This document shows, piece after piece, positions 23,713 through 30,387 of a stretch of 37,316 nt of DNA. A program made the position numbers and the translations under genes. Under the pieces are notes generated by a model. That model searched no databases. It saw nothing but the letters and a program-made list of their open reading frames with translations, and was not told the DNA's origin. The DNA comes from a virus. The stretch spans positions 1-37,316 of the IMG/VR virus record IMGVR_UViG_3300042197_000311; one strand, 5' to 3'. Position 1 is the stretch's first letter, and each line of letters begins with the position of its first letter.

Positions 23713-24137
23713 CAACCTACCTTGGCATAGATCCGGGCTGCAACGGTGGCATCGCGTGGATCACGGACTGCAAGGCGTGTGCTGAAAAGATGCCTGACAC
23801 GCTGAAAGATCTGTGGGAGCTGGTTCTTGACATCAAGATGACCGGCGACTGCACTGCGGTACTTGAGTCGGTTTCCAGCAGTCCGCAGATGGGCGTTGTT
23901 TCCAGTTTCAGTTTTGGCCGAGGCTACGGCAACTTGGAGATGGCACTCACCGCAGCATCAATCCCATTTGAGCGAGTCCGTCCGCAAGTCTGGCAGAAAG
24001 CACTTGCCTGCATGACGAAAGGCGATAAGAACGTGAGCAAGCGTAGAGCGCAGGAGTTGTTCCCAAGCATAAAAATTACTCACGCAATCGCGGATTCCTT
24101 GCTCATCGCGGAATACAATAGGAGGACAAACCAATGA
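23709..24137 (+). CDS. RuvC-like Holliday junction resolvase
   Basis: A 142-aa RNase H-fold nuclease. D8 lies in TYLGIDPGCNGGIAW, E53 in TAVLESVSS, and D129 in THAIADSLLIAEYNRR. These are the three carboxylates expected for RuvC-family resolvases, which cut four-way junctions and branched DNA before packaging. The length is typical of the family. The start at 23709 forms an ATGA overlap with the previous gene; a longer frame from 23544 adds an unlikely N-terminus. Confidence 0.87.
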   Translation: MTTYLGIDPGCNGGIAWITDCKACAEKMPDTLKDLWELVLDIKMTGDCTAVLESVSSSPQMGVVSSFSFGRGYGNLEMALTAASIPFERVRPQVWQKALACMTKGDKNVSKRRAQELFPSIKITHAIADSLLIAEYNRRTNQ

Positions 24138-24889
24138 GCAAACGTGTGATCTCATGGTTTTCATGCGGTGCTGCCTCTGCCGTAGCAACGAAGTTAGCAA
24201 TTGAAAAATATGTGGAAGTAGACATCTACTATACAGATACTGGAAGCGAGCATGACGACAATCCGCGATTCATTTCTGACTGTGAGAAATGGTTTGGACG
24301 TAAGGTCACGATCTTGAAAAACGATAAATACGCAGATGCGATGGAGGTATGTGAAAAGTCACGATATTTATCATCACCACAAGGTGCGCCATGCACTGGT
24401 GCGATGAAGAAAGAGCCAGCCAATGGAATCTGGAAAATAGGTGATGTGGAAATTTTTGGGTACACTGCTGAAGAAAGGCATCGTCTTGCTCGCTGGAAGA
24501 AGGACAATCCAGAAAGGATTATTGAGTGTCCACTAATTGACAGACACCTAGATAAAAACGACTGCCTTGGGATGCTGGAACGTGTAGGGATTGAGATCCC
24601 GATGATGTACAAACTTGGCTTTAGGAATAACAACTGCATTGGTTGTGTAAAGGCGCGTGATTCAATAGATTACTGGAAGCGGGTTAGAAAGCATTTCCCA
24701 GCGCAATTTGAGCGAGTTGCAAAACTTGAAAAAGAACTCGGATATGCAATCAATCGGGTGACTAGAAATGGAGTAAAAATTGATGTGCCGCTTTATGATA
24801 TTCCTCCCGGCGATCCAACTGGGGCTGACCCAAAAATATCTTGCGGATTATTCTGCATGGCTGAATCAGATTCATTTTCAAAACCATGA
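24134..24889 (+). CDS. PAPS-reductase-family PP-loop protein (251 aa)
   Basis: The N-terminus RVISWFSCGAASAVATKLA is a PP-loop, the ATP-pyrophosphatase/PAPS-reductase nucleotide site, in the phage-type variant SCGAAS. YYTDTGSEHDDN follows as the second family motif. Cysteines at 87, 168 and 171 (CIGC) and 237 and 241 (CGLFC) could hold a metal or iron-sulfur cluster. Proteins of this family occur in many phages without a known substrate; sulfur metabolism, tRNA or DNA thiolation are options. The gene overlaps both neighbours by 4 bases. Confidence 0.82.
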   Translation: MSKRVISWFSCGAASAVATKLAIEKYVEVDIYYTDTGSEHDDNPRFISDCEKWFGRKVTILKNDKYADAMEVCEKSRYLSSPQGAPCTGAMKKEPANGIWKIGDVEIFGYTAEERHRLARWKKDNPERIIECPLIDRHLDKNDCLGMLERVGIEIPMMYKLGFRNNNCIGCVKARDSIDYWKRVRKHFPAQFERVAKLEKELGYAINRVTRNGVKIDVPLYDIPPGDPTGADPKISCGLFCMAESDSFSKP

Positions 24890-25389
24890 CACTCCCAACC
24901 TACGCAATTAAAATCTACCTTTCAGGCCCGATTGAAGTGGCCAAGCAGGTAATTCGTGAACACATTTTGGAAAAACCGTTATGCGTAACCATTGATCCAA
25001 CCACTTTTATTTACGTTGGTGGTGAGGAAGCTGGGTATGTTGTTGGGTTATTGAATTACCCGCGATTCCCGATGTCACCAAATGAGTTGAACGTAAGAGC
25101 AGATATTTTGGCTGAATTGTTAATCAAAAAGACATTTCAACGATCTGCTTTAGTTGTTAAACCAGAAGCGACCAAATGGATAACTTTGGAGTCAATTGCA
25201 AAAAATGACAAACCAATGAAACAAGAGTACATCACAGATGGTTTTGGCAACGAGTGGGCCAAATGCGGCCCAGACTGCGACATGGAAGTTGTGCGTCCCG
25301 GCAAGGTACAATGTTCGTGCATTGAATTTGAGTCGCAGGTAGAGACTGATTTGACCAACGAAACACAATCCAAACAAAATCATGAGTGA
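24886..25389 (+). CDS. Conserved-type phage protein of unknown function (167 aa)
   Basis: A 167-aa protein. The first 100 residues (AIKIYLSGPIEVAKQVIREH, FIYVGGEEAGYVVGLLNYPR) look like a family I recall from several phages, a small alpha/beta domain with no assigned role. The C-terminal 60 residues hold cysteines (CGPDCDMEVV, VQCSCIEFES) that could bind a metal. It is coupled to the PP-loop gene by ATGA, so the two may act together. Confidence 0.7.
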   Translation: MTLPTYAIKIYLSGPIEVAKQVIREHILEKPLCVTIDPTTFIYVGGEEAGYVVGLLNYPRFPMSPNELNVRADILAELLIKKTFQRSALVVKPEATKWITLESIAKNDKPMKQEYITDGFGNEWAKCGPDCDMEVVRPGKVQCSCIEFESQVETDLTNETQSKQNHE

Positions 25390-25438
25390 TACGCCAAGAA
25401 CTAACGACCTTGCCGGATGTTGGATAAATCAGACATAA
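25382..25438 (+). pseudogene. 18-codon fragment MSDTPRTND (possible gene remnant)
   Basis: ATG 25382 to TAA 25436 encodes MSDTPRTNDLAGCWINQT. The opening MSDTPRT is, from memory, the usual N-terminus of a small phage protein family whose C-terminus carries LxxWxxCAxxLA. That C-terminal pattern appears 0.3 kb downstream in the gene at 25514. This may be the detached front of that gene. The evidence is only the short motif. Confidence 0.35.
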
Positions 25439-25513
25439 ATGCGATTAACGACTAGTTTATCGTACACTGTGGCCAAACGCCGACAAACAAAATATGAACC
25501 CGAACGCCGACAA

Positions 25514-25960
25514 ATGAACGCTGTGATGAGAACGACAAAAACGGACGAAAAGTGTCTAGATTTGCTTAATCAAGCACTGCGCACCAAGGAAGCAGTTGCT
25601 CGCTGGATGCAGGGCAAAGTCAACTGGGCAGAAGAAATGGCAAAGCTGGAGCTTGAGATTTACGAGATAAAAAACCAACTTCAATGCGCCATGTGGTGCT
25701 TAAATAAGGCGAAAGGACACGAGTGCTACCTTCGCGGAGAACTCGAACGTTGGCGCAACTGCGCTCGGCAACTGGCTGCACTTGGTATGAGTAAAGATTT
25801 TCAGAACAGCGCAGAATGGAATAAAGCAATGGAGTTTTATCGGAAATTGCAATCTGGATGCGATCAAGTTCAGAATAAACAAGATTCATTTGAATCACCA
25901 GACCACGACAACGACGATTACACCTATGCAGAAACATACAACCCACAACAAACAAGATGA
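25514..25960 (+). CDS. Coiled-coil early protein, paralogue of the gene at 23410 (148 aa)
   Basis: A 148-aa helical protein. KLELEIYEIKNQLQCAMWCL is a coiled coil, and ELERWRNCARQLAALGMSKD matches the 100-aa protein at 23410. The tail is acidic (ESPDHDNDDYTYAETYNPQQ). Start choices are 25439, 25514 and 25526. ACGCCGACAAA occurs at 25477 and 25504, each just before an ATG, so the leader looks duplicated; I prefer 25514. The stop overlaps the next start as ATGA. Confidence 0.66.
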   Translation: MNAVMRTTKTDEKCLDLLNQALRTKEAVARWMQGKVNWAEEMAKLELEIYEIKNQLQCAMWCLNKAKGHECYLRGELERWRNCARQLAALGMSKDFQNSAEWNKAMEFYRKLQSGCDQVQNKQDSFESPDHDNDDYTYAETYNPQQTR

Positions 25961-26139
25961 AACCCAGAACTTATAAAATCATGAATGACTGCGTCGGTAA
26001 CGGCATCGAATATGGCTGGAATCGAGCACATAAGCATACCGACCATCCGACACCAGAAGTCATCAAAGATTGTATTGGGGAAGCCATCATGCTGGAAATA
26101 TCCGAAGATTTTTCTTTTGAAGATGATGAATTAAATTAA
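25957..26139 (+). CDS. Conserved-type small phage protein (60 aa)
   Basis: A 60-aa acidic protein. The pattern NDCVGNGIEYGWNRAHKHTD followed by 'P…IKDCIGEAIMLEI' is one I recall from small phage proteins of unknown function. No membrane segment or catalytic motif is seen. It overlaps the previous gene by 4 bases. Confidence 0.75.
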   Translation: MKPRTYKIMNDCVGNGIEYGWNRAHKHTDHPTPEVIKDCIGEAIMLEISEDFSFEDDELN

Positions 26140-26176
26140 AACTAATCTACAATAAGTTGCAAAAAAACGAAACCAA

Positions 26177-26506
26177 ATGAACAGCCAAGAACTAATAGAC
26201 AATGTACGTCAGTGGGGGATAGATCGAGGAATCACCGGCCCACAAGGGCAAGGGACTCTCATCTCCCAGCTAGACAAAGCCTACGAGGAATACGTTGAGA
26301 CACTCACAGCGGCACACAACAAGGATCGCTACGAGACCATTGACGGCATCGGAGACATGACGGTGTGTCTCATCCTCGCAGCGGAACTTGCAGGAACAAC
26401 TTTCGAGGAATGCCTTGAAGCGGCATGGATGCAAATCCGTGATCGCAAGGGCAAGATGGTAGACGGGAAGTTTGTGAAAGAAAAACCAACCAATACAGAA
26501 CAATGA
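26177..26506 (+). CDS. MazG-like nucleotide pyrophosphohydrolase
   Basis: A 109-aa all-helical protein with the MazG-type metal site. E37, E38 and E41 lie in LDKAYEEYVE, and D56 and D60 in ETIDGIGDMTV. MazG-like enzymes hydrolyse nucleoside triphosphates or (p)ppGpp-like alarmones, and phage versions may adjust the host nucleotide pool during replication. The helix EECLEAAWMQIRDRKGKMVD is also typical. The ATG follows AAAACGAAACCAA without SD. Confidence 0.82.
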   Translation: MNSQELIDNVRQWGIDRGITGPQGQGTLISQLDKAYEEYVETLTAAHNKDRYETIDGIGDMTVCLILAAELAGTTFEECLEAAWMQIRDRKGKMVDGKFVKEKPTNTEQ

Positions 26507-26703
26507 ATACACAAAGCGCAAATAAGAAACTCCGCCAATGGGTGTTGAGCGGCAAGGCAATCACTCCAATCCAAGCCCTTGAGAAGTGGGGTATTTTCCG
26601 ACTTGGGGCAAGAATCCTTGAACTGCGTCAGGAAGGTCACAATATCGTGACAACCATGATGGAGAAGAATGGCAAGCGATTTGCCAAATACCAACTAGCA
26701 TGA
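26503..26703 (+). CDS. Small winged-HTH-like protein (66 aa)
   Basis: A 66-aa basic protein. KKLRQWVLSGKAITPIQALE and FRLGARILELRQEGHNIVTT form a compact helix-turn-helix, and NGKRFAKYQL a terminal wing. This pattern is common in small phage proteins annotated as helix-turn-helix domain. A regulatory or DNA-organising role is inferred. It overlaps both neighbours in ATGA junctions. Confidence 0.77.
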   Translation: MNTQSANKKLRQWVLSGKAITPIQALEKWGIFRLGARILELRQEGHNIVTTMMEKNGKRFAKYQLA

Positions 26704-26903
26704 AGCCACGAAGGGACAACTGGTGCGGCGACAACCTTGCCGAGGAAGCCGAGGATGACGATGATGAAACCCAGCACTTCAACTGGAAGAACAATCCTAT
26801 CCGAGCCTTATTCGACAACCCGTCCCAACGCTCGCACCAGTCGTCCCTAGACTACGATAACGAATTGGACTATTATCTACCCCGCTATGGAAAAGAGATT
26901 TAA
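26700..26903 (+). CDS. Hypothetical acidic protein (67 aa)
   Basis: A 67-aa polar, acidic protein (LAEEAEDDDDETQHFNW, LDYDNELDYYLPRYGKEI) without recognisable family or membrane segment. It overlaps the HTH gene by 4 bases and the next gene by 17, consistent with a coupled operon. It may be disordered. Confidence 0.65.
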   Translation: MKPRRDNWCGDNLAEEAEDDDDETQHFNWKNNPIRALFDNPSQRSHQSSLDYDNELDYYLPRYGKEI

Positions 26904-27132
26904 GAAAGTAGTAGTCAACCCAAAGACGGGCAGGAAGAACACTATCCGCTATGGGCAAGCAGGCCCAGCCAAAGACGGCGGGGATCGCATTAGACCCGGT
27001 ACGGCCAAAGGTAATTCCTATTGCGCTCGCTCTGCCAAGATCAAGGGTGACTGGAAGGATAACCCCAACAGCCCCAACGCACTTTCCCGCAAAAAATGGA
27101 AGTGCCGTGGGAGCAAATCAATGAAGTCATGA
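26887..27132 (+). CDS. Small basic Cys-containing phage protein (NSPNALSRKKWKC type)
   Basis: An 81-aa basic protein. GNSYCARSAKIKGDW, then NPNSPNALSRKKWKCRGSKS, is a signature I recall from many short proteins of environmental tailed phages; their role is not known. The two cysteines (CARS and WKC) could bind a metal. Unlike in many relatives as I remember them, the gene here sits in the early block rather than with structural genes. Confidence 0.75.
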   Translation: MEKRFKKVVVNPKTGRKNTIRYGQAGPAKDGGDRIRPGTAKGNSYCARSAKIKGDWKDNPNSPNALSRKKWKCRGSKSMKS

Positions 27133-27326
27133 GTGCCGGCAAGGGGGACACACCGAGGCCCGTAGATATGAAAGTCTATGGGGACAACTATGACCGAATC
27201 TTCAGAAAAACCAATAGATCCCAAAACATACCGATTCCGCTGGAGGAAGAAAGCCAAACCGGAGGAGCAGCAGACAGTCAAGAGGACTGTCAGTCTGACA
27301 CCGGAAACCCACCAGAGGATTCTTAA
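27129..27326 (+). CDS. Small phage protein of the GKGDTPRPVD type (65 aa), overlapping the next gene
   Basis: The start at 27129 forms an ATGA overlap with the previous stop. MSAGKGDTPRPVDMKVYGDN followed by YDRIF is a pattern I recall in small phage proteins. The remaining 40 residues are acidic and polar (EEESQTGGAADSQEDCQSD). They run in a different frame through the first 149 bases of the following gene. The conserved-looking front supports this frame; the tail may exist mainly because of the overlap. Confidence 0.66.
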   Translation: MSAGKGDTPRPVDMKVYGDNYDRIFRKTNRSQNIPIPLEEESQTGGAADSQEDCQSDTGNPPEDS

Positions 27327-27516
27327 CTACGCTCGCCGCTCCAAAATCGGGTTCTCCAAGGCAGTAGAGAAACTGCTGGACACCGAGGAATCCCGCGCTA
27401 TGGAACCGCTAGTCACCATTGACTGGGACAAGGTGCGCCGGATGAAACTTGGCAACCACTACATGAGTATTGACCTGTTCCGTAGTGGGAACCGCAGAAG
27501 ATATAAACGAAAATAA
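27178..27516 (+). CDS. Ribbon-helix-helix-like regulator (112 aa)
   Basis: A 112-aa basic protein. KRTVSLTPETHQRILNYARR then GFSKAVEKLLDTEES fits a ribbon-helix-helix DNA-binding domain (beta strand, two helices) at residues about 34-75. The basic end (GNRRRYKRK) may add DNA contact. Starts at 27178 and 27190 are both plausible. RHH proteins are common phage repressors, so control of the early operon is a reasonable guess. Confidence 0.72.
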   Translation: MGTTMTESSEKPIDPKTYRFRWRKKAKPEEQQTVKRTVSLTPETHQRILNYARRSKIGFSKAVEKLLDTEESRAMEPLVTIDWDKVRRMKLGNHYMSIDLFRSGNRRRYKRK

Positions 27517-27526
27517 ATCACCGAAA

Positions 27527-28078
27527 ATGAGAGGATTCCCTTCACGCTACAAGAATGCCCCAGAATGTGTCGGAGAGGGTTGGTGGGGACACTACAAGGC
27601 TGCACTCCCTATCGTCGATTCTGGGGGCATTGTGGTGCTTTACGGCGGACATGGTACAGGCAAGACCCGCATGGCCCAGAAGCTAGCCTCCGAAGCCAAG
27701 CCGCCGAACCGCTCCTACAAGGTTTTTGGGGTCTCCAAGGAAGTCCATCCAGTCTACACCACGGCAGTCAATCTGTTCATGCAGATTCGTGACACATACC
27801 GAAGAGATTCCGAGGTGTCCGAGAAGCAACTTTTGGACTCCTACTGCGAAGCCTCGGTGCTGGTCATTGACGAGATCCAAGAGCGTGGCGAGACACAGTT
27901 TGAAGACAGGAAGTTGACCCAGATCGTGGATGCCAGATACCAGCATGAGAAGCCAACCATCTTGATCTCCAACTACAATCGGGAGCAGTTTGCCAAGGCA
28001 CTCTCCCCGGCGATTCTCGACCGCATTCGGGAGAACGGCATAGGGCTGCACTTTGACTGGCCCTCCTACCGAAGGTAA
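27527..28078 (+). CDS. DnaC/IstB-type P-loop ATPase, putative helicase loader
   Basis: A 183-aa AAA+ ATPase. Walker A is at 40-47 (GGHGTGKT), Walker B ends D115-E116 (SVLVIDE), sensor-1 N149 lies in TILISNYN, and an arginine-finger candidate is R166 (AILDRIRE). This is the order of DnaC/IstB loaders, which place the replicative helicase on DNA. No phage helicase is present, so it would recruit the host helicase. I start at 27527 after ATCACCGAAA; 27470 would overlap the RHH gene. Confidence 0.85.
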   Translation: MRGFPSRYKNAPECVGEGWWGHYKAALPIVDSGGIVVLYGGHGTGKTRMAQKLASEAKPPNRSYKVFGVSKEVHPVYTTAVNLFMQIRDTYRRDSEVSEKQLLDSYCEASVLVIDEIQERGETQFEDRKLTQIVDARYQHEKPTILISNYNREQFAKALSPAILDRIRENGIGLHFDWPSYRR

Positions 28079-28090
28079 AGAAAACGCCAA

Positions 28091-28146
28091 AAGGTTACCA
28101 GATAGCGCAGGAAGGTTACCAGATAAGGTGAAAATGTTTACAGGTG
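28091..28146. repeat. 14-bp direct repeats with 21-bp period in the convergent gap
   Basis: AAGGTTACCAGATA occurs exactly at 28091-28104 and 28112-28125. A 9-of-14 match (AATGTTTACAGGTG) follows at 28133, keeping the 21-base spacing. An inverted repeat AGGTG-A-CACCT lies at 28142-28152. The array fills the gap after the helicase-loader gene and faces the late block's end. Two helical turns per unit suggest a protein-binding array; 21 bases is also seven codons, so a short repeat peptide cannot be excluded. Confidence 0.7.
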
Positions 28147-28158
28147 ACACCTCCGCAA

Positions 28159-28172
28159 TTCCCGTTTGGGAA
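28159..28172. terminator. Weak hairpin at the convergence of the two blocks
   Basis: TTCCC and GGGAA pair around GTTT between the convergent ends of the early and late blocks (28078 and 28210). No T-run follows on either strand, so it is at most a weak or factor-assisted terminator. Confidence 0.3.
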
Positions 28173-28209
28173 CTGACAATTCCCGCCTATGGCAAACAAG
28201 CGGAATGGG

Positions 28210-28368
28210 TTAGTCCGACCTAGCTGCGAGAATCAGCCCCACGTTAGCCAAGGCATAGGCCGTCCAAGTCAATGCCCAAGGGAAATCCCCTTTGACGGCA
28301 TAGGATAGACCTACCCATGCGTAGAGGACTGTCACGATCCCCACAATGTGTGACTCATTTAGACTCAC
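28210..28368 (-). CDS. Small two-helix membrane protein, last late gene (52 aa, GTG start)
   Basis: GTG at 28368, inside the amidase gene's last codons, opens 52 codons to TAA at 28210. The product has two hydrophobic stretches: IVGIVTVLYAWVGLSYAV, and WALTWTAYALANVGLILAA. An ATG at 28358 (ATGA with the amidase stop) leads into another frame that ends after 8 codons, so the GTG is chosen. Similar short membrane proteins occur in phages without known role. Its place after the endolysin suggests lysis or membrane function. Confidence 0.65.
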   Translation of the reverse strand: MSLNESHIVGIVTVLYAWVGLSYAVKGDFPWALTWTAYALANVGLILAARSD

Positions 28369-29020
28369 TTTCAGTTGGGATTTGGACTAACTTGGAATAC
28401 CACCAATCAGAGATGCCTTGGGCGATAGCGTCTGCAATCTCTAAACTCTGCGTCTTGGCGGCAACCCAGTCCTTCTTATTTGTACCAAAGAATGGTTCAG
28501 CAATGACGGCTGGACACGGCATTTTGCGAAGGAATGTGCCACCACGCTCGGATGACTTGATTGGCTTGATGCCGCGCCGCTTGATGGAGGGAACCTTCCC
28601 AAGGAATCGCTCCTCAATCTTGCAGGCTAGTGCCATACCATCTTTGCTGGTGTGCCAATAAAGCCACTCATGCCCATTGGCTGTTGCTCCAGCAGCATTA
28701 AAGTGCAGTTCCACGGCTGCATCTGCCTTCCATGTCTTGAGTAATCCAGCAAGCCAAGCCATAGCGGTAGCATATCCACCACCATCGTAAGTCTTAATCA
28801 CCTTGGCATTGAAGTTCTTCGCCTCCAAATGTTCAGCAATCATGTCCGCCAGCACGTTATTGTAATACCACTCATTCGTCCCATCCACGGACAAGGCTCC
28901 CCCTTCGTGGCGGTTCTTCACTAACCTGCTGTGGCCAACGCAAATAGCAATGTTTCCACGTTTAGTGGGTGCAGTCGCGAATTGTAGATACGATGATATT
29001 TTCTTGATTATGTTCTTCAT
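28355..29020 (-). CDS. N-acetylmuramoyl-L-alanine amidase (endolysin)
   Basis: A 221-aa zinc amidase of the Amidase_3 type that would cleave the bond between MurNAc and the stem peptide. Zinc and catalytic residues visible are H30 (IAICVGHSR), E50 (DGTNEWYY), H106 (AAVELHFNAAG) and E175 (AVIAEPFFG). There is no clear cleavable signal peptide and no separate cell-wall binding domain. The leader ACCAATACTAAC precedes the ATG without SD. Confidence 0.9.
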   Translation of the reverse strand: MKNIIKKISSYLQFATAPTKRGNIAICVGHSRLVKNRHEGGALSVDGTNEWYYNNVLADMIAEHLEAKNFNAKVIKTYDGGGYATAMAWLAGLLKTWKADAAVELHFNAAGATANGHEWLYWHTSKDGMALACKIEERFLGKVPSIKRRGIKPIKSSERGGTFLRKMPCPAVIAEPFFGTNKKDWVAAKTQSLEIADAIAQGISDWWYSKLVQIPTESESK

Positions 29021-29032
29021 GTTAGTATTGGT

Positions 29033-29272
29033 TTATGGCTTACTGTAAACATTGGATATTTTCCCATTGAGACAAATTTTTCGGCTCCTCAGTTCACCCA
29101 ATTCAATTAGTCTCCTCAAATGTGAAGCTGCCGTGTTCTCCGGCAGTTTACGTCCATCCTTAGATGCTTCTTGGATAAACTGTTTAAGCGTAAACTCATC
29201 CTCACGCTGCACGTTATCGTTAAGCGACTCAAGCGCGGTAAGAAGTGCCGATTTGTTTCCGATTTTTTTCAT
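29033..29272 (-). CDS. Small winged-helix-like protein (79 aa)
   Basis: A 79-aa protein. ALLTALESLNDNVQREDEFT then LKQFIQEA, and NTAASHLRRLIELGELRSRK, form a winged-helix pattern with a terminal wing (ICLNGKISNVY). It lies between the phosphoesterase and the amidase. A regulator of late or lysis gene expression is possible, but only the fold is suggested. The leader is CTAACCAACAAAAACACC. Confidence 0.7.
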   Translation of the reverse strand: MKKIGNKSALLTALESLNDNVQREDEFTLKQFIQEASKDGRKLPENTAASHLRRLIELGELRSRKICLNGKISNVYSKP

Positions 29273-29290
29273 GGTGTTTTTGTTGGTTAG

Positions 29291-30085
29291 TTAGTCTGCG
29301 GTGTAAACTCTGCGATGCACAAGCGGAAGTTCCCCCTTCTCAACCTGCCTCATATCGAGGATGACAACCGATGGTTGAGGAACCGCGTCTGGTACTACCC
29401 GGTGGCCGTAGCGGGTGAGACCTTGCCATGCGCCGGTAATTACGCTGATCTGGTTCCCATCATCCCAAATTCCGTGACGATGCCTGTGAGCGCGGCACAT
29501 GACTTTCGGGACTGCCTTACCTGCTCTCGCACGGCTGTGGGTGAGGTTGCCAAGCATGATTGAATGGGCGGATGCCTCTAGGTAGCTGCGAGCCGTTGCC
29601 GATATGTGGTGCGCAAAATTCATCAATGTTCCGTTGACCTCAAGATCAAGATTGTCCCATGCGTTCTGCCCTGTGTGTGGATTGCGTGATGCACCCAAAG
29701 CACGACCAATGCGGATCTCGTCGTTGCGGCTATGAGCTTCCGTCCCCTTGATGATGTGAAGTTTGTGGCAGGTTTCTGACAAAAAGCCCAGCACTTGTCT
29801 CACAGCGTCTGTCTGGTCGCCGGGATCTGGAGTCATGACCTGCAACGTTTTATGGTGGATACCATCCACAAGATCGCCATTGACGACCAGATCAAAAGCG
29901 TCCTTTCCAATAACCTTCTGCGCCCAGATGAGCATATCCTCCCAGCATTCCCACAACCACTTCTGGAACTCGTTCTGCCCGATGGGATTTCCTTCGTTGG
30001 ACACGAAGTCTTTTGGCCATAGCCCGACAGTGCTGCCAACATGGAGGTCGCTCATCAGCATGACGAGCTTTGATGTAGTTTTCAT
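29291..30085 (-). CDS. Calcineurin-like metallophosphoesterase
   Basis: A 264-aa protein with the metallophosphoesterase motifs in order: D13-x-H15 (SDLHVGS), G70-D71 (VVNGDLVDG), the variant G-T-E-A-H at 114-118 in place of GNHE/D, and H200, H202 and H204 (RAHRHRHG) in place of GHxH. Such enzymes hydrolyse phosphodiesters or monoesters with two metals. The substrate is unknown; DNA, cyclic nucleotides or envelope components are options. It is unusual that it lies within the lysis region, overlapping the HExxH gene by 4 bases. Confidence 0.85.
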   Translation of the reverse strand: MKTTSKLVMLMSDLHVGSTVGLWPKDFVSNEGNPIGQNEFQKWLWECWEDMLIWAQKVIGKDAFDLVVNGDLVDGIHHKTLQVMTPDPGDQTDAVRQVLGFLSETCHKLHIIKGTEAHSRNDEIRIGRALGASRNPHTGQNAWDNLDLEVNGTLMNFAHHISATARSYLEASAHSIMLGNLTHSRARAGKAVPKVMCRAHRHRHGIWDDGNQISVITGAWQGLTRYGHRVVPDAVPQPSVVILDMRQVEKGELPLVHRRVYTAD

Positions 30086-30387
30086 GGATTTAGTTTGTTT
30101 TCAAGTTTCTCCCACGCTGGGAAGAAAATATTGTCGATAGCACGGACGATGCTTTCCTCGTCAAAACGATCAGCGAATGAACAACCGCTGACAGCAAGAG
30201 CAGCATGAATAACCTCATGCCTCAATGTATCTTTGAGAATCTTAGGATTGGCAAGGCATTTTTTTGACAACAGGATTTGCCTGTCATCGAACAGCATTTG
30301 CCCCCAATCATCGTTCTCCAGATCCCGAAACAGGATCTTGAACCTCTGGCCTCCTATGCTGACAGATCTCGGTGTTTTCTGCCTCAT
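30082..30387 (-). CDS. HExxH zinc metallopeptidase-like protein (101 aa)
   Basis: A 101-aa protein with the zincin helix TLRHEVIHAAL (H57, E58, H61) and an acidic pair E77-E78 (FDEESI) that could give the third ligand. The size and pattern resemble small SprT- or ImmA/IrrE-like phage peptidases. A Cys follows the helix (SGCSF). It is coupled to the o-spanin gene and to the phosphoesterase by ATGA overlaps. The substrate is unknown. Confidence 0.78.
   Translation of the reverse strand: MRQKTPRSVSIGGQRFKILFRDLENDDWGQMLFDDRQILLSKKCLANPKILKDTLRHEVIHAALAVSGCSFADRFDEESIVRAIDNIFFPAWEKLENKLNP

Noticed and set aside
28134-28223. 29-codon ORF MFTGDTSAIPVWEL after the helicase loader
   Set aside because: No leader typical of this phage and it is very short. 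Kept only as part of the 21-bp repeat finding.
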